DNA of 8,349 bases from Burkholderiales bacterium (GTDB lineage Bacteria > Pseudomonadota > Gammaproteobacteria > Burkholderiales > Burkholderiaceae_C): positions 1 through 8,349 of the forward strand of contig CANJKD010000074.1 of NCBI GenBank assembly GCA_947474415.1, given 5' to 3'. This document shows positions 1 to 6,569 of the stretch, piece after piece. The notes beneath the pieces were generated by a model that saw only the letters and a list, made by a program, of their open reading frames with translations, had not been told where the DNA came from and searched no databases. The position numbers and the translations under genes were made by a program. Position 1 is the first letter of the stretch. Each line of letters starts with the position of its first letter.

Positions 1-855
1 AAGCGTGTCACGCAGGAACAGATTTTGAAGTGGAAGGTGGAGCGCGGCTACGACAAGCCGCTGTACTGGAACAACACGGCTGACGGCCTGCACAAGGCCG
101 TCGACACCGTGTTCTGGGACCGATCGGTGTCGTTGCTCGTGCTCGATTTCGGCCGCTCCGATTCGAAGAGCGCCACCGACATCGGCCACGAGATCCAGAC
201 CCGCATGGGCGTGAGCCTGCAACTCGCGGTGCCGCTGTTCCTGCTGCAAATCGTGGCCAGCGTGGGCTTCGCACTGCTGCTGGTGTTCTTCAAGAACTCG
301 CCGATCGACTTCTGGGGCGTGGTGGCCTGCGTGCTGATGCTGTCGATCAGCGCGCTGTTCTACATCATCGTCGGCCAGTTCCTGTTCTCGCGGGTGTTCC
401 ACCTGGTGCCGATTTCGGGTTTCGAATCGGGGCTTGATGCAGTGCGCTTCCTGATTTTGCCGGTGATTCTTTCGCTGCTGTCGCGGCTCGGCAGTGAAGG
501 GCGTTTGTACCGCGCGATGTTCCTCGAAGAGTTGGGCCGTGACTACGTGCGCACCGCGCGCGCCAAGGGCCTGAGCGAACCCAAGGTGCTGTTCGGCCAC
601 GTGCTGCGCAACGCGATGATCCCGATCCTGACCAGCGCCGGCAGCTACCTGCCGTTTGTGTTCCTCGGCAGCCTGGTGTTCGAGAGCTTCTTCGGCATCC
701 CCGGCCTCGGGGCGTATGTGATCGAGGCCATCACGGGGCAAGACTTCGCGATCGTGCGCTCGATGGTCTTCATCGGTTCGTTGATCTACATCACCAGCTA
801 CATCGTCATCGACATGGCCTACACCCTGGCGGACCCACGGGTCCGCCTGGCCTGA
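1..855 (+). CDS. ABC transporter permease, DppB/OppB family (5'-truncated by window)
   Basis: This is one of two inner-membrane permease subunits of a peptide/nickel-type ABC importer (binding-protein-dependent transport inner membrane family). The frame is open from base 1 without a stop, so the start lies upstream; a TTG at 25 is only an internal codon. The visible 284 residues include hydrophobic segments near residues 74-97, 105-128, 148-164, 215-230 and 251-275. Between the third and fourth lies the cytoplasmic EAA loop that docks on the ATPase: EELGRDYVRTARAKGLSEP begins near residue 176 and has the conserved A-x-A-K-G-L core. The segment FFGIPGLGAYVIEAI and the C-terminal LADPRVRL are typical of the family. 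The stop is 42 nt before the second permease, consistent with one operon. The substrate cannot be read from the sequence; peptide is inferred from the family. Confidence 0.92.
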   Translation, partial: KRVTQEQILKWKVERGYDKPLYWNNTADGLHKAVDTVFWDRSVSLLVLDFGRSDSKSATDIGHEIQTRMGVSLQLAVPLFLLQIVASVGFALLLVFFKNSPIDFWGVVACVLMLSISALFYIIVGQFLFSRVFHLVPISGFESGLDAVRFLILPVILSLLSRLGSEGRLYRAMFLEELGRDYVRTARAKGLSEPKVLFGHVLRNAMIPILTSAGSYLPFVFLGSLVFESFFGIPGLGAYVIEAITGQDFAIVRSMVFIGSLIYITSYIVIDMAYTLADPRVRLA

Positions 856-868
856 TTTCTTCACCTGT

Positions 869-898
869 ATGTCCACCCTGAACCAGGCCCTCGCGTGA
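869..898 (+). other. Possible 9-codon leader ORF overlapping the next start
   Basis: An ATG at 869 opens a 9-residue frame (MSTLNQALA) whose TGA shares its A with the ATG of the second permease (TGATG). The permease start has no recognisable Shine-Dalgarno sequence, so termination-reinitiation coupling from this mini-ORF is conceivable. It could also be chance, because short frames of this size are common. Nothing shows that it is translated. Confidence 0.2.
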
Positions 899-2340
899 TG
901 CCGAAGTTTGTCTTGTTGTGGTCGGATGCGGTGGTGCTGCTGTCGGTGGTGTTGCTGGCGCTGTACCTGCTGCGCGTGCGCCGCAGCGTGAACCTGCGCG
1001 CTACCTGGCACAAGGTGATGCGGGACAGCGCGGCGCTGTGTTCCGCCGTCGTGCTGCTGATGTTCTTCGCGGTGGCGGTCGTTGACAGCGTGCATTTCCG
1101 GCGCGCACTGGCCGGAGCCTCGGCGGCCGGTGCACTGCAGCGGCAGGCCTATGCCACCCGCACCGAATCGCTGCTCGACGTCGCGCTGGCACGCCAGGTG
1201 GCCGGCCGCGAGACGTCGTATTCCGCACCGCTGGCCATGCGTGGATTCACGAAAGACACGGTCGAGGTGGCCGGCAAGAGCGTGCGAATTCACCCTCGGC
1301 TCCAGCATGGCGGTGAGCGGCTGACCGACGACACGCAATGGGCGGGCGATGTACTTCTGCGCACCGCCATCGGTTTGTTGCTGGGCTTGTTGGCAGCCTT
1401 CGTGCTGGCGTCGGCCGTGGTCGGTGTGGTTGCACGTGCGGGCCAATGGCCCTTTGTTGAGGCCTGGCGCAGCGTGCTCCGCAACGAGACCGAGCTGCCG
1501 TTGCGCGCCGCCCTCATCACGTTGGCGATGCTGTGTGCCCTGTTCGGCCCGTTGATCGCGCTGGCCCAGCACTACCACGTGTTCGGCACCGACCGCACCG
1601 GCAACGATGTGTTCTACCAGGCGCTGAAAAGCATCCGCACCGCCTTTGTGATCGGCACGCTCTCGACCCTCGCCACCCTGCCGCTCGCGGTTGGCCTCGG
1701 CATCCTGGCGGGCTACCTGCGAGGCTGGGTCGACGAGGTGGTGCAGTACCTCTACACCACGCTGTCGTCGATCCCGAACGTGCTGTTGATCGCCGCCTGC
1801 GTGCTGATGATGCAGGTCTTCATCGACACCCACCCCGACATGTTCGAGACCGGCGCCGAGCGCGCCGATGTTCGCTTGTTCCTGCTTTGCGTGATCCTGG
1901 GCCTGACCGGCTGGGCCACGCTGTGCCGGCTGCTGCGCGCCGAGACCATGAAGCTCACGCAGCTCGACTACGTGCAGGCTGCCACGGCCTTCGGCGTGCG
2001 GCCGGTGCGCATCATGGTGCGCCACATCTTCCCGAATGTGGTGCACCTGATCATCATCACCACCGTGCTCGACTTCTCGGCGCTGATCCTCTACGAAGCC
2101 GTGCTGTCGTATGTGGGCGTGGGCGTCGACCCGTCGATGAACAGCTTCGGCGGCATGATCAATCTGGCCCGCACCGAGATGAGCCGCGACCCGCTGGTGT
2201 GGTGGTCGTTCGCCGCGGCCTTTGGCTTCATGGTCACGCTCGTGCTCGCCGCGAACCTGTTCGCCGACGGCGTGCGCGATGCGTTTGACCCGCGTGCCCG
2301 CGCCTTCCGGCCGCGGCTGCGCAATGGAGCGGCGGCATGA
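898..2340 (+). CDS. ABC transporter permease, DppC/OppC family with extended N-terminus
   Basis: This is the second permease subunit of the importer, expected to pair with the upstream permease in the inner membrane. The last ~280 residues are standard for the family: [11 protein letters not shown] (residues 227-237) matches the G-T-D-x-x-G-x-D signature, and an EAA loop at about 348-380 contains [11 protein letters not shown]. It ends with the usual DAFDPRAR region. The protein is 480 residues against roughly 300 for typical members. The extra ~200 N-terminal residues contain two hydrophobic segments (about 9-26 and 46-64), a ~90-residue polar stretch probably outside the cytoplasm, and a third segment at 153-178. 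I chose ATG 898; GTG 895 is the adjacent alternative, and neither has a clear ribosome site. Its stop overlaps the next start (ATGA), which implies translational coupling. Confidence 0.9.
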   Translation: MPKFVLLWSDAVVLLSVVLLALYLLRVRRSVNLRATWHKVMRDSAALCSAVVLLMFFAVAVVDSVHFRRALAGASAAGALQRQAYATRTESLLDVALARQVAGRETSYSAPLAMRGFTKDTVEVAGKSVRIHPRLQHGGERLTDDTQWAGDVLLRTAIGLLLGLLAAFVLASAVVGVVARAGQWPFVEAWRSVLRNETELPLRAALITLAMLCALFGPLIALAQHYHVFGTDRTGNDVFYQALKSIRTAFVIGTLSTLATLPLAVGLGILAGYLRGWVDEVVQYLYTTLSSIPNVLLIAACVLMMQVFIDTHPDMFETGAERADVRLFLLCVILGLTGWATLCRLLRAETMKLTQLDYVQAATAFGVRPVRIMVRHIFPNVVHLIIITTVLDFSALILYEAVLSYVGVGVDPSMNSFGGMINLARTEMSRDPLVWWSFAAAFGFMVTLVLAANLFADGVRDAFDPRARAFRPRLRNGAAA

Positions 2341-4271
2341 AGGCTGACGCTGGAGCGGGTGCGGCGATGCTCGACGTCGACAACCTCAAGGTCGCCCTCG
2401 ACGCCGATGCCGGCCTGGTCAAGGCCATCGACGGCCTGAGCCTGTCGATCCGGCGTGGCGAGACCTTCGCGCTCGTTGGCGAATCGGGCTGCGGCAAGAG
2501 CATGACGGCGCTCGCGCTGATGCGTTTGCTGCCCGAGAACGGCGGCGTCACGCATGGCCGTGTGGCGCTCGAAGGGCAAGACGTTCTGGCGCTGCCCGAG
2601 TCGCGCATGCGGGCGGTGCGAGGCGGCAAGATCGGCATGATCTTCCAGGAGCCGGCGACGAGCCTGAACCCTGTCATGCGCGTGGGTGACCAGATCGTCG
2701 AGGCCATCGAAGCCCACACCGCGCTGCGCGGCGCGGCGGCGCGCGCAAAGGCGATCCAGTGGCTGGGCAAGGTCGGCATTCCGGAGCCGGAGGCGCGCAT
2801 CGACGAATACCCGTTCCGCCTCAGCGGTGGCCAGAAGCAGCGCGTGATGATCGCCATGACGCTCGCCGCCGAACCCGACTTCCTGATTGCCGACGAGCCG
2901 ACCACCGCGCTCGACGTCACCATACAGGCGCAGATCCTCGACCTGCTGAAGCAGTTGCAACGCGAGCAGGGCATGGGCCTGCTGCTCATCACGCACGACC
3001 TGGCCGTGGTGTCGGGCATGGCGCACCGCGTGGCCCTGATGTACGCCGGCCAGATCATCGAAGTGGCAAGTGCGGCCGAGTTCTTCGCCGCACCGAAGCA
3101 CCCGTACGCGCGTCTGCTGCTGCGGGCCTTGCCCGACAGCGCGAAGCGCGGCGAAGCGCTGGCAGCCATCCCGGGCACCGTGCCCGCGCTGTCGCAGGAA
3201 TTTTCGGGCTGCCGGTTTGCGCCGCGCTGCGACCGCGTGTTCGATGCGTGCGCGGGGACGCGGCCGGCGCTGATTCAGCTGGGTGCGCACAGCGTGCGTT
3301 GCCTGCTGTTCGCGGGCGGCCCTCACCCCAACCCTCTCCCGGAGGGAGAGGGAGTAGGACGGCAAATCTTGGCTTCACCGGGTTCGGGTGAGGCCGTCGA
3401 ACCTCTTGATTTACGCCCTCTCCCTTTGGCAGACAGCGGTGAGGGCCGCGCACTCGCCGCCGCGCCGCTGCTCGAAGTGCAGAACCTCAGCGTGCGATTC
3501 CCGATCCGCAAGGGCTTGCTGCAACGCGCCTCCGGTGCCTTCGTCGCCGTTGACGACGTGTCGTTCAGCATCGCGCCCGGCCGCACGCTGGCGCTGGTCG
3601 GCGAGTCGGGTTGCGGCAAGACGACCACCGGCAAGGCGATCGTGCAACTCTTGCGCGGCCAGGCCGTCATCGGCGGGCAAGCCACCTTTGAAGGTCAGGA
3701 CCTGTTCAGCCTTTCCGGTGGTGCGCTCCTTGCGGCGCGCCGCCAGGTCCAGATCATTTTCCAGGACCCGTTCGCCTCGCTCGACCCGCGCATGCGCGTG
3801 TTCGACATCCTCGAAGAAGGCCTGCTCGCCCTGCGCCCCGAGATGGACGGCGTGGCCCGTCGCGCCAGCCTGGAGCGGCTTGTCGATCAGGTCGGCCTGC
3901 GGCGCGACGCGTTGCAACGCTACCCGCACGAGTTTTCGGGCGGCCAGCGCCAGCGCATCGCCATCGCGCGCGCGCTGGCGGTGCAGCCGAAGCTGATCGT
4001 CTGCGACGAGCCCACTTCGGCGCTCGACGTTTCGGTGCAGGCGCAGATCCTGAACCTGTTGCGTCACCTGCAACGCGAGCTGGGCGTGTCGTACCTGTTC
4101 ATCACCCACAACATTGGCGTCGTCGAGTACATCGCCGATCACGTGGCGGTGATGAACCGGGGCCGCATCGAGGAGCAGGGCACGGCGGGCGAAGTGCTGT
4201 TGGCACCGCGCAGCGCGTACACGCGCACCTTGCTGGCGGCGGTGCCACGCATCGCGATGGCTTCGACCTGA
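2337..4271 (+). CDS. Peptide ABC transporter, fused dual ATPase subunit (DppD-DppF type)
   Basis: This cytoplasmic protein powers the importer by ATP hydrolysis and carries both nucleotide-binding domains in one 644-residue chain, as in the YejF and GsiA types. Domain 1 has Walker A GESGCGKS (48-55), Q-loop Q104, signature LSGGQ (162-166), Walker B DFLIADE (181-187) and switch H220. Domain 2 has Walker A GESGCGKT (422-429), Q476, FSGGQ (533-537), Walker B LIVCDE (553-558) and H591. Both sites look competent. After domain 1 comes the oligopeptide-transporter C-terminal region with four cysteines (C292, C298, C305, C322), a pattern associated with an iron-sulfur cluster in related transporters. 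Residues about 328-370 are encoded by an inserted palindromic repeat. The start is fixed by the ATGA overlap with the permease gene. It is the last gene of the operon, and I see no convincing terminator after it. Confidence 0.95.
   Translation: MKADAGAGAAMLDVDNLKVALDADAGLVKAIDGLSLSIRRGETFALVGESGCGKSMTALALMRLLPENGGVTHGRVALEGQDVLALPESRMRAVRGGKIGMIFQEPATSLNPVMRVGDQIVEAIEAHTALRGAAARAKAIQWLGKVGIPEPEARIDEYPFRLSGGQKQRVMIAMTLAAEPDFLIADEPTTALDVTIQAQILDLLKQLQREQGMGLLLITHDLAVVSGMAHRVALMYAGQIIEVASAAEFFAAPKHPYARLLLRALPDSAKRGEALAAIPGTVPALSQEFSGCRFAPRCDRVFDACAGTRPALIQLGAHSVRCLLFAGGPHPNPLPEGEGVGRQILASPGSGEAVEPLDLRPLPLADSGEGRALAAAPLLEVQNLSVRFPIRKGLLQRASGAFVAVDDVSFSIAPGRTLALVGESGCGKTTTGKAIVQLLRGQAVIGGQATFEGQDLFSLSGGALLAARRQVQIIFQDPFASLDPRMRVFDILEEGLLALRPEMDGVARRASLERLVDQVGLRRDALQRYPHEFSGGQRQRIAIARALAVQPKLIVCDEPTSALDVSVQAQILNLLRHLQRELGVSYLFITHNIGVVEYIADHVAVMNRGRIEEQGTAGEVLLAPRSAYTRTLLAAVPRIAMAST
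3318..3447 (+). repeat. Palindrome-ended intergenic-type repeat inside a coding sequence
   Basis: The ends are a perfect 10-bp inverted repeat: GGCCCTCACC at 3318-3327 and GGTGAGGGCC at 3438-3447. Inside the left end, CCCTCTCCC (3332-3340) and GGGAGAGGG (3344-3352) form a 9-bp hairpin with a 3-nt loop, and CCCTCTCCC recurs at 3416-3424 inside the right end. This resembles the small palindromic repeats scattered between genes in many proteobacteria, whose spurious translations contain strings such as SLRERVGVR and PSPPGRGWGEG; similar strings appear when this stretch is read in its other frames. Here it lies between the two ATPase domains and is read through in frame ([11 protein letters not shown]...). 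No transposase is present, so if it moves it is non-autonomous. Confidence 0.75.
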
Positions 4272-4307
4272 CGAGGCGGGCGCGATAAGCTTGGTCAGGC
4301 CAGACCC

Positions 4308-4531
4308 ATGGAGAGCCTGATGTCGCAGACCGTCTGCATGACCTGAAAACCGGGGGCGCGAACGCATTCATCATTGCTCGCAACGGGCGCCCTGCGGCGC
4401 GGATGGTTCCGTTCCATGCCGAGAGCGCCAGCCGTTCCCGGCGCATCGGGGTCGCCAAAGGGAAATTCAGCGTGCCCGATGACATCGACAGGTTCAACCC
4501 CGAGGTGGTTGATCTCTTTCAGGCCGGTTGA
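4308..4531 (+). pseudogene. Phd/YefM-family antitoxin, frameshifted
   Basis: Antitoxins of this family bind their toxin and repress their own operon. Reading the frame that ends at TGA 4529-4531 gives FIIARNGRPAARMVPF followed by RIGVAKGKFSVPDDID and EVVDLFQAG, a typical Phd-type core and tail (the 'KGKF...PDD' and 'DLF' elements usually next to VapC-like toxins). That frame also continues upstream as DVADRLHDL, matching the N-terminal helix, but has no start codon before a stop at 4286-4288. ATG 4308 opens MESL in another frame; losing one base near 4320 would explain the break. Without it the protein would be about 74 residues, near normal. The stop overlaps the TTG start of the PIN fragment, the usual coupling in such pairs. 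The frameshift is inferred from family knowledge; the core identification is fairly secure. Confidence 0.7.
4325..4337. promoter_or_regulatory. Small palindrome in the antitoxin 5' region
   Basis: GCAGAC-c-GTCTGC is a perfect inverted repeat with 6-bp arms and one central base. Antitoxins often bind such palindromes, but this one lies inside the presumed 5' coding part of the Phd-like remnant and no promoter is visible around it, so a regulatory role is only a guess. Confidence 0.2.
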
Positions 4532-4917
4532 CTTTGCGCGTTCTCCTCGACACGCACATCGCGCTGTGGGCTGTGGTTGGCAGCAAGCCGCTGGCGCCGC
4601 GGGCGACGGAACTGATTCTTGCAGCCGATGACGTATTCGTCAGCACCGCGTCCCTTTTGTTTCGAATTCCCGCCGAACTCGCGCATCATCTGGCTCTGCG
4701 TGAAGGCGGCAGCGTCGAGGCTCGACTGACCGCCGGTGGTGCGGTGATCCTCCGAACAGAAGCTTGGAGTCGCAACGAATTCGCGGCCGAGCTCGACGTG
4801 GCCCGTGAAGCCATGCCGATGGCGAAGTCGGTCATCGACGAGTTGCGCCGATTGGGGCGCGCGGCGCAAACCGCCGAGATCACTGCCGCGCATCCGCTCA
4901 CGCATTCGTGTGTATGA
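4528..4917 (+). pseudogene. Chimeric ORF: VapC-like PIN N-terminus joined to AbrB/MazE-like antitoxin body
   Basis: The 129-residue frame has two unrelated halves. Residues 1-42 (RVLLDTHIALWA, then RATELILAADDVFVSTASL) are the start of a VapC-type PIN ribonuclease with the first catalytic aspartate, D8. The expected continuation with W-E-I-A-I-K and the late D-P-F-D-R motif is absent, so three of four active-site acids are missing. From about residue 45 it reads RIPAELAHHLALREGG and SVEARLTAGGAVILR, the swapped-hairpin part of an AbrB/MazE-type antitoxin, followed by a tail resembling such antitoxins (WSRNEFAAEL, then PMAKSVIDELRR). The usual N-terminal K-W-G-N-S strand is missing. The join is in frame near 4651-4663. 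The start is TTG 4528, overlapping the upstream TGA. Neither half is likely to work as toxin or antitoxin. The PIN identity is firm; the AbrB identity is good but rests on pattern recognition. Confidence 0.65.
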
Positions 4918-4925
4918 TACACACG
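4907..4925 (+). promoter_or_regulatory. hicAB operator/promoter palindrome
   Basis: CGTGTGTA-TGA-TACACACG is a perfect inverted repeat with 8-bp arms and a 3-bp centre. It contains TATGAT (4913-4918), five of six matches to the -10 consensus, and its last base is the G of the hicA GTG start. No good -35 is seen 16-18 bp upstream. A HicB protein with a ribbon-helix-helix domain would be expected to bind such a site and repress the operon. With this -10 box, transcription would begin at or within a base or two of the start codon. Confidence 0.6.
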
Positions 4926-5107
4926 TGAAAAGCGCCGACCGGATCAAGCAGCTTCAGCAAGATGGTTGGGTGCTTCGCGCCGTGAACGGTTCGCACCACG
5001 TGTTCACCCACCCGACGCGGGGCGGCCATATCAGCGTACCGCACGCGAAGAAGGACTTGGGGACCGGGCTCGTCGAGAAATTGCTGAAGCAGGCTGGGCT
5101 GAAGTGA
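4925..5107 (+). CDS. hicA: HicA-family mRNA interferase toxin
   Basis: HicA toxins cleave mRNA and are held inactive by HicB. The 60-residue product has the full small double-stranded-RNA-binding-like fold expected: MKSADRIKQLQQDGW at the N-terminus, the catalytic histidine in NGSHH (H24, with H25 adjacent), the strand VFTHPTRGGHISVPH, and the helix VEKLLKQAGL at the C-terminus. Length and motif order match the family. GTG 4925 is chosen because translation from it gives the conserved M-K-S start; the frame extends upstream, but that sequence is not HicA-like. No Shine-Dalgarno sequence precedes the GTG, and the putative -10 box ends only six bases before it, so the message may be leaderless. 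hicB follows after 10 nt. This looks like an intact toxin. Confidence 0.93.
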   Translation: MKSADRIKQLQQDGWVLRAVNGSHHVFTHPTRGGHISVPHAKKDLGTGLVEKLLKQAGLK

Positions 5108-5110
5108 GGA
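5106..5110 (+). promoter_or_regulatory. Ribosome binding site of hicB
   Basis: GAGGA begins inside the hicA stop codon and lies 7 nt before the hicB ATG. It is the clearest Shine-Dalgarno in the TA zone and contrasts with hicA, which has none. This would favour synthesis of antitoxin over toxin from the shared transcript. Confidence 0.65.
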
Positions 5111-5117
5111 AATTGCC

Positions 5118-5531
5118 ATGAGATATCCCATTGCGATCGAGCCGGGAACTGCCACCACGGCATGGGGCGTTGTGGTGCCTGATCTGCCCGGTTGTTTCTC
5201 GGCGGGCGACACGATGGACGATGCCATCGTCAACGCGAGTGAGGCGATCACGGCATGGATCGAGGCGGTGCTGGATGATGGCGGCGATATCCCGATGCCT
5301 GGGGCGATTGATGCGCATCGCGCCAAGCGGGAATTCAAGGGATGGGTGTGGGCCTTGTCCGAAGTCGACGCATCGGTGTTGTCCGACAAGGCCGAACGAA
5401 TCAACATCACCCTGCCCGCGCGCGTGCTCAAGCGCGTTGACGAGGCAGCGACCAGTTCGCATGAGAGCCGATCAGGATTTCTGGCTCGCGCCGCGCTGGA
5501 AGCAATCAGGCGGGGAGAACTCGCGCGGTAG
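5118..5531 (+). CDS. hicB: HicB-family antitoxin with ribbon-helix-helix DNA-binding domain
   Basis: HicB neutralises HicA and represses the hicAB promoter. Residues 1-~60 form the partial RNase-H-like HicB domain: MRYPIAIEPG, then WGVVVPDLPGCFSAGDTMDD, then the helix NASEAITAWIEAVLDDG and DIPMP. After a spacer with GWVWALSEVD, residues about 93-133 (ERINITLPARVLKRVDEAA, then SRSGFLARAALEAI) match a ribbon-helix-helix domain, giving the two-domain 137-residue architecture common for this family. ATG 5118 has a good ribosome site and keeps the conserved N-terminus. No internal stop or shift is seen. The palindrome at 4907-4925 is the obvious candidate operator. Together with hicA this is the only TA pair in the window that appears whole. 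Confidence 0.93.
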   Translation: MRYPIAIEPGTATTAWGVVVPDLPGCFSAGDTMDDAIVNASEAITAWIEAVLDDGGDIPMPGAIDAHRAKREFKGWVWALSEVDASVLSDKAERINITLPARVLKRVDEAATSSHESRSGFLARAALEAIRRGELAR

Positions 5532-5651
5532 TCCGTTGGAACGTGTCGTCAACCTGAATTCGTGATCCACCGCCCGTCCGACCGTGAGTGTGTCCCGGGG
5601 GCCTTCGCTGGTAATGTCGACTCCAACAGTTTGTAATACCGGAGCCCGACC

Positions 5652-5932
5652 ATGAACGTGCTGACGCTAAAAATCCCCGAAGCGTTGGATGCCGGCCTGC
5701 AAGTCGCCAGCCGCACACCCGGCTTGTACAAGTCGGCCGTGGTGCGCGAGGCGCTGGAGCAGTCACTGGGCCGGCAGGCGGACCAAGCCGGTACAGCCGA
5801 GCGCTGGGTTGCGCAATGGCGGGGCCGCCTGTTGACGTCGCCACCAACAGGCAGGGGGAAAGACCAGGAAAGGGCAAGACGAAGCCGCAAGACGCGCGGC
5901 TTGCGCACCTCTTGGCCAAGCACCTTCGCTGA
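5652..5932 (+). pseudogene. CopG-type ribbon-helix-helix antitoxin with frameshifted C-terminus
   Basis: The N-terminal ~39 residues (LTLKIPEALDAGLQVAS, then YKSAVVREALEQSL) are a ribbon-helix-helix DNA-binding domain of the kind that pairs with PIN toxins; ERWVAQWRGRL follows. ATG 5652 has GGAG 7 nt upstream. In the starting frame the tail becomes an unlikely arginine-rich stretch ending at TAG 5940. One frame over, the sequence reads QDARLAHLLAKHLR and stops at TGA 5930-5932, which looks like the true toxin-binding C-terminus. A 1-nt deletion (or equivalent) between about 5840 and 5885 would explain this, in a stretch rich in GGGAAAG/AGGAAAG near-repeats. DNA binding may survive while toxin binding is lost. 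The partner PIN toxin just downstream is broken too. Confidence 0.72.
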
Positions 5933-5948
5933 AGCAAGGTAGGTCGCG

Positions 5949-6376
5949 ATGCGTTTGCTGCTGGATATCAATATCCTGCTCGATGTGGCTTTCAGCGGCC
6001 GGGCGAGGCGGCCACTTCGCAAGTCATCGCCCGTTGCGGCCGTGAGCACGAGGCGTGGCTGGCCTACCTGATCGAGCGCCAGCAGTCGGCAGCCCAAGCG
6101 CGTGAGTTCGTGCGCAGCTTGCTGGTGTGGACCGATGTGGCCGTGACGCAGCGCAGCGATGCCCTGCAGGCACTCGATTGGCCGATGCCGGACTACGAAG
6201 ACGCGCTTCTGGCCGCTGCCGCCGTGGCCTGCGGCGCGCAGGTCATCATCACGCGCAACGTGCGCGACTTCAAAGGCGCACCGGTCCCTGCGATGACGCC
6301 CGAAGCGTTTATCCTGCAGCACTCGCCCGCACCGCCGCCAGCCCAGTCGTGCCGCCGCAAGCCACTCGCCACCTGA
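5949..6376 (+). pseudogene. PIN-domain (VapC-like) toxin, frameshifted and probably internally deleted
   Basis: The start MRLLLDINILLDVA is a PIN-domain N-terminus with its first acidic residue D6; ATG 5949 is preceded by AAGGTAGG at good spacing. This frame runs into TGA 6069-6071. From about 5996 the neighbouring frame carries the rest: PGEAATSQVIARCGREHEAW, LAYLIERQQSAAQAREFV, DWPMPDYEDALLAAAAV, CGAQVIITRNVRDF, then EAFILQH, with a stop at 6374-6376. A 1-nt loss near 5989-5996 therefore splits the gene. Relatives usually have about eight residues containing W-H-T/S-I-A-T between E-A-W-L-A and Y-L-I-E-R; their absence suggests an in-frame loss of about 24 bp. Family recognition is strong; the exact size of the deletion is inference. 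As it stands it should give no active nuclease. Confidence 0.75.
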
Positions 6377-6569
6377 GATTGACATACAGACGGTGGCCGG
6401 AAGTGGGTCGTCGTCGGCCAGACCAGGGTAAGTCGCGCGGCAGCGAACACTTCGCGACGATAGGTTCGAACCGGGGCGATCCAGAATTTTTCGCCCGATC
6501 CGCATCGGCGATTCCGGAAGCCAATATTTACTTCGTGAGCCAACCGTCGGCGCCGATCCCCTGATCCGG
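6377..6569. other. Unassigned decayed or non-coding stretch
   Basis: Between the broken PIN toxin and the ATPase remnant I recognise no gene on either strand. Short open frames exist, but their translations resemble no family I know. There is a perfect 10-bp palindrome GGTTCGAACC at 6463-6472 and a weak 6-bp hairpin (GGGCGA 6474-6479 with TCGCCC 6491-6496). The stretch around 6480-6535 is more AT-rich than its surroundings, in keeping with accessory or decaying DNA. Confidence 0.4.

Noticed and set aside
2091..3365. Long open frames on the - strand opposite the transporter genes, up to 424 codons.
   Set aside because: They mirror high-GC codon bias of the + strand genes, have arginine- and alanine-rich translations without known motifs, and the + strand genes are unambiguous.
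4272..4307. Possible terminator of the ABC operon around GGTCAGGCCAGACC (4293-4306).
   Set aside because: The stem is only 4 bp with a mismatch and no T-run follows, so it does not qualify.
4805..4924. A longer hicA starting at GTG 4805 in the same frame.
   Set aside because: The added 40 residues are arginine-rich, overlap the PIN/AbrB ORF out of frame and do not resemble any HicA; GTG 4925 gives the conserved length and N-terminus.
5609..5637. Candidate promoter before the CopG-type antitoxin, with TGTAAT at 5632-5637 as -10.
   Set aside because: The most conserved second position is wrong and no -35 is recognisable at normal spacing. The 120-bp gap 5532-5651 likely holds a promoter, but the evidence is too thin.
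6463..6472. GGTTCGAACC resembles the T-arm of a tRNA and might mark a tRNA gene or integration site.
   Set aside because: The bases on either side (ATAGG before, CGGGG after the loop) do not pair as a T-stem, and no acceptor stem or anticodon arm is found nearby. No integrase is present either.
6474..6496. Hairpin GGGCGA/TCGCCC near the run of T's at 6487-6491 as a terminator for the TA zone.
   Set aside because: The stem is 6 bp with an 11-nt loop, and the T-run is inside the loop and stem rather than after it.
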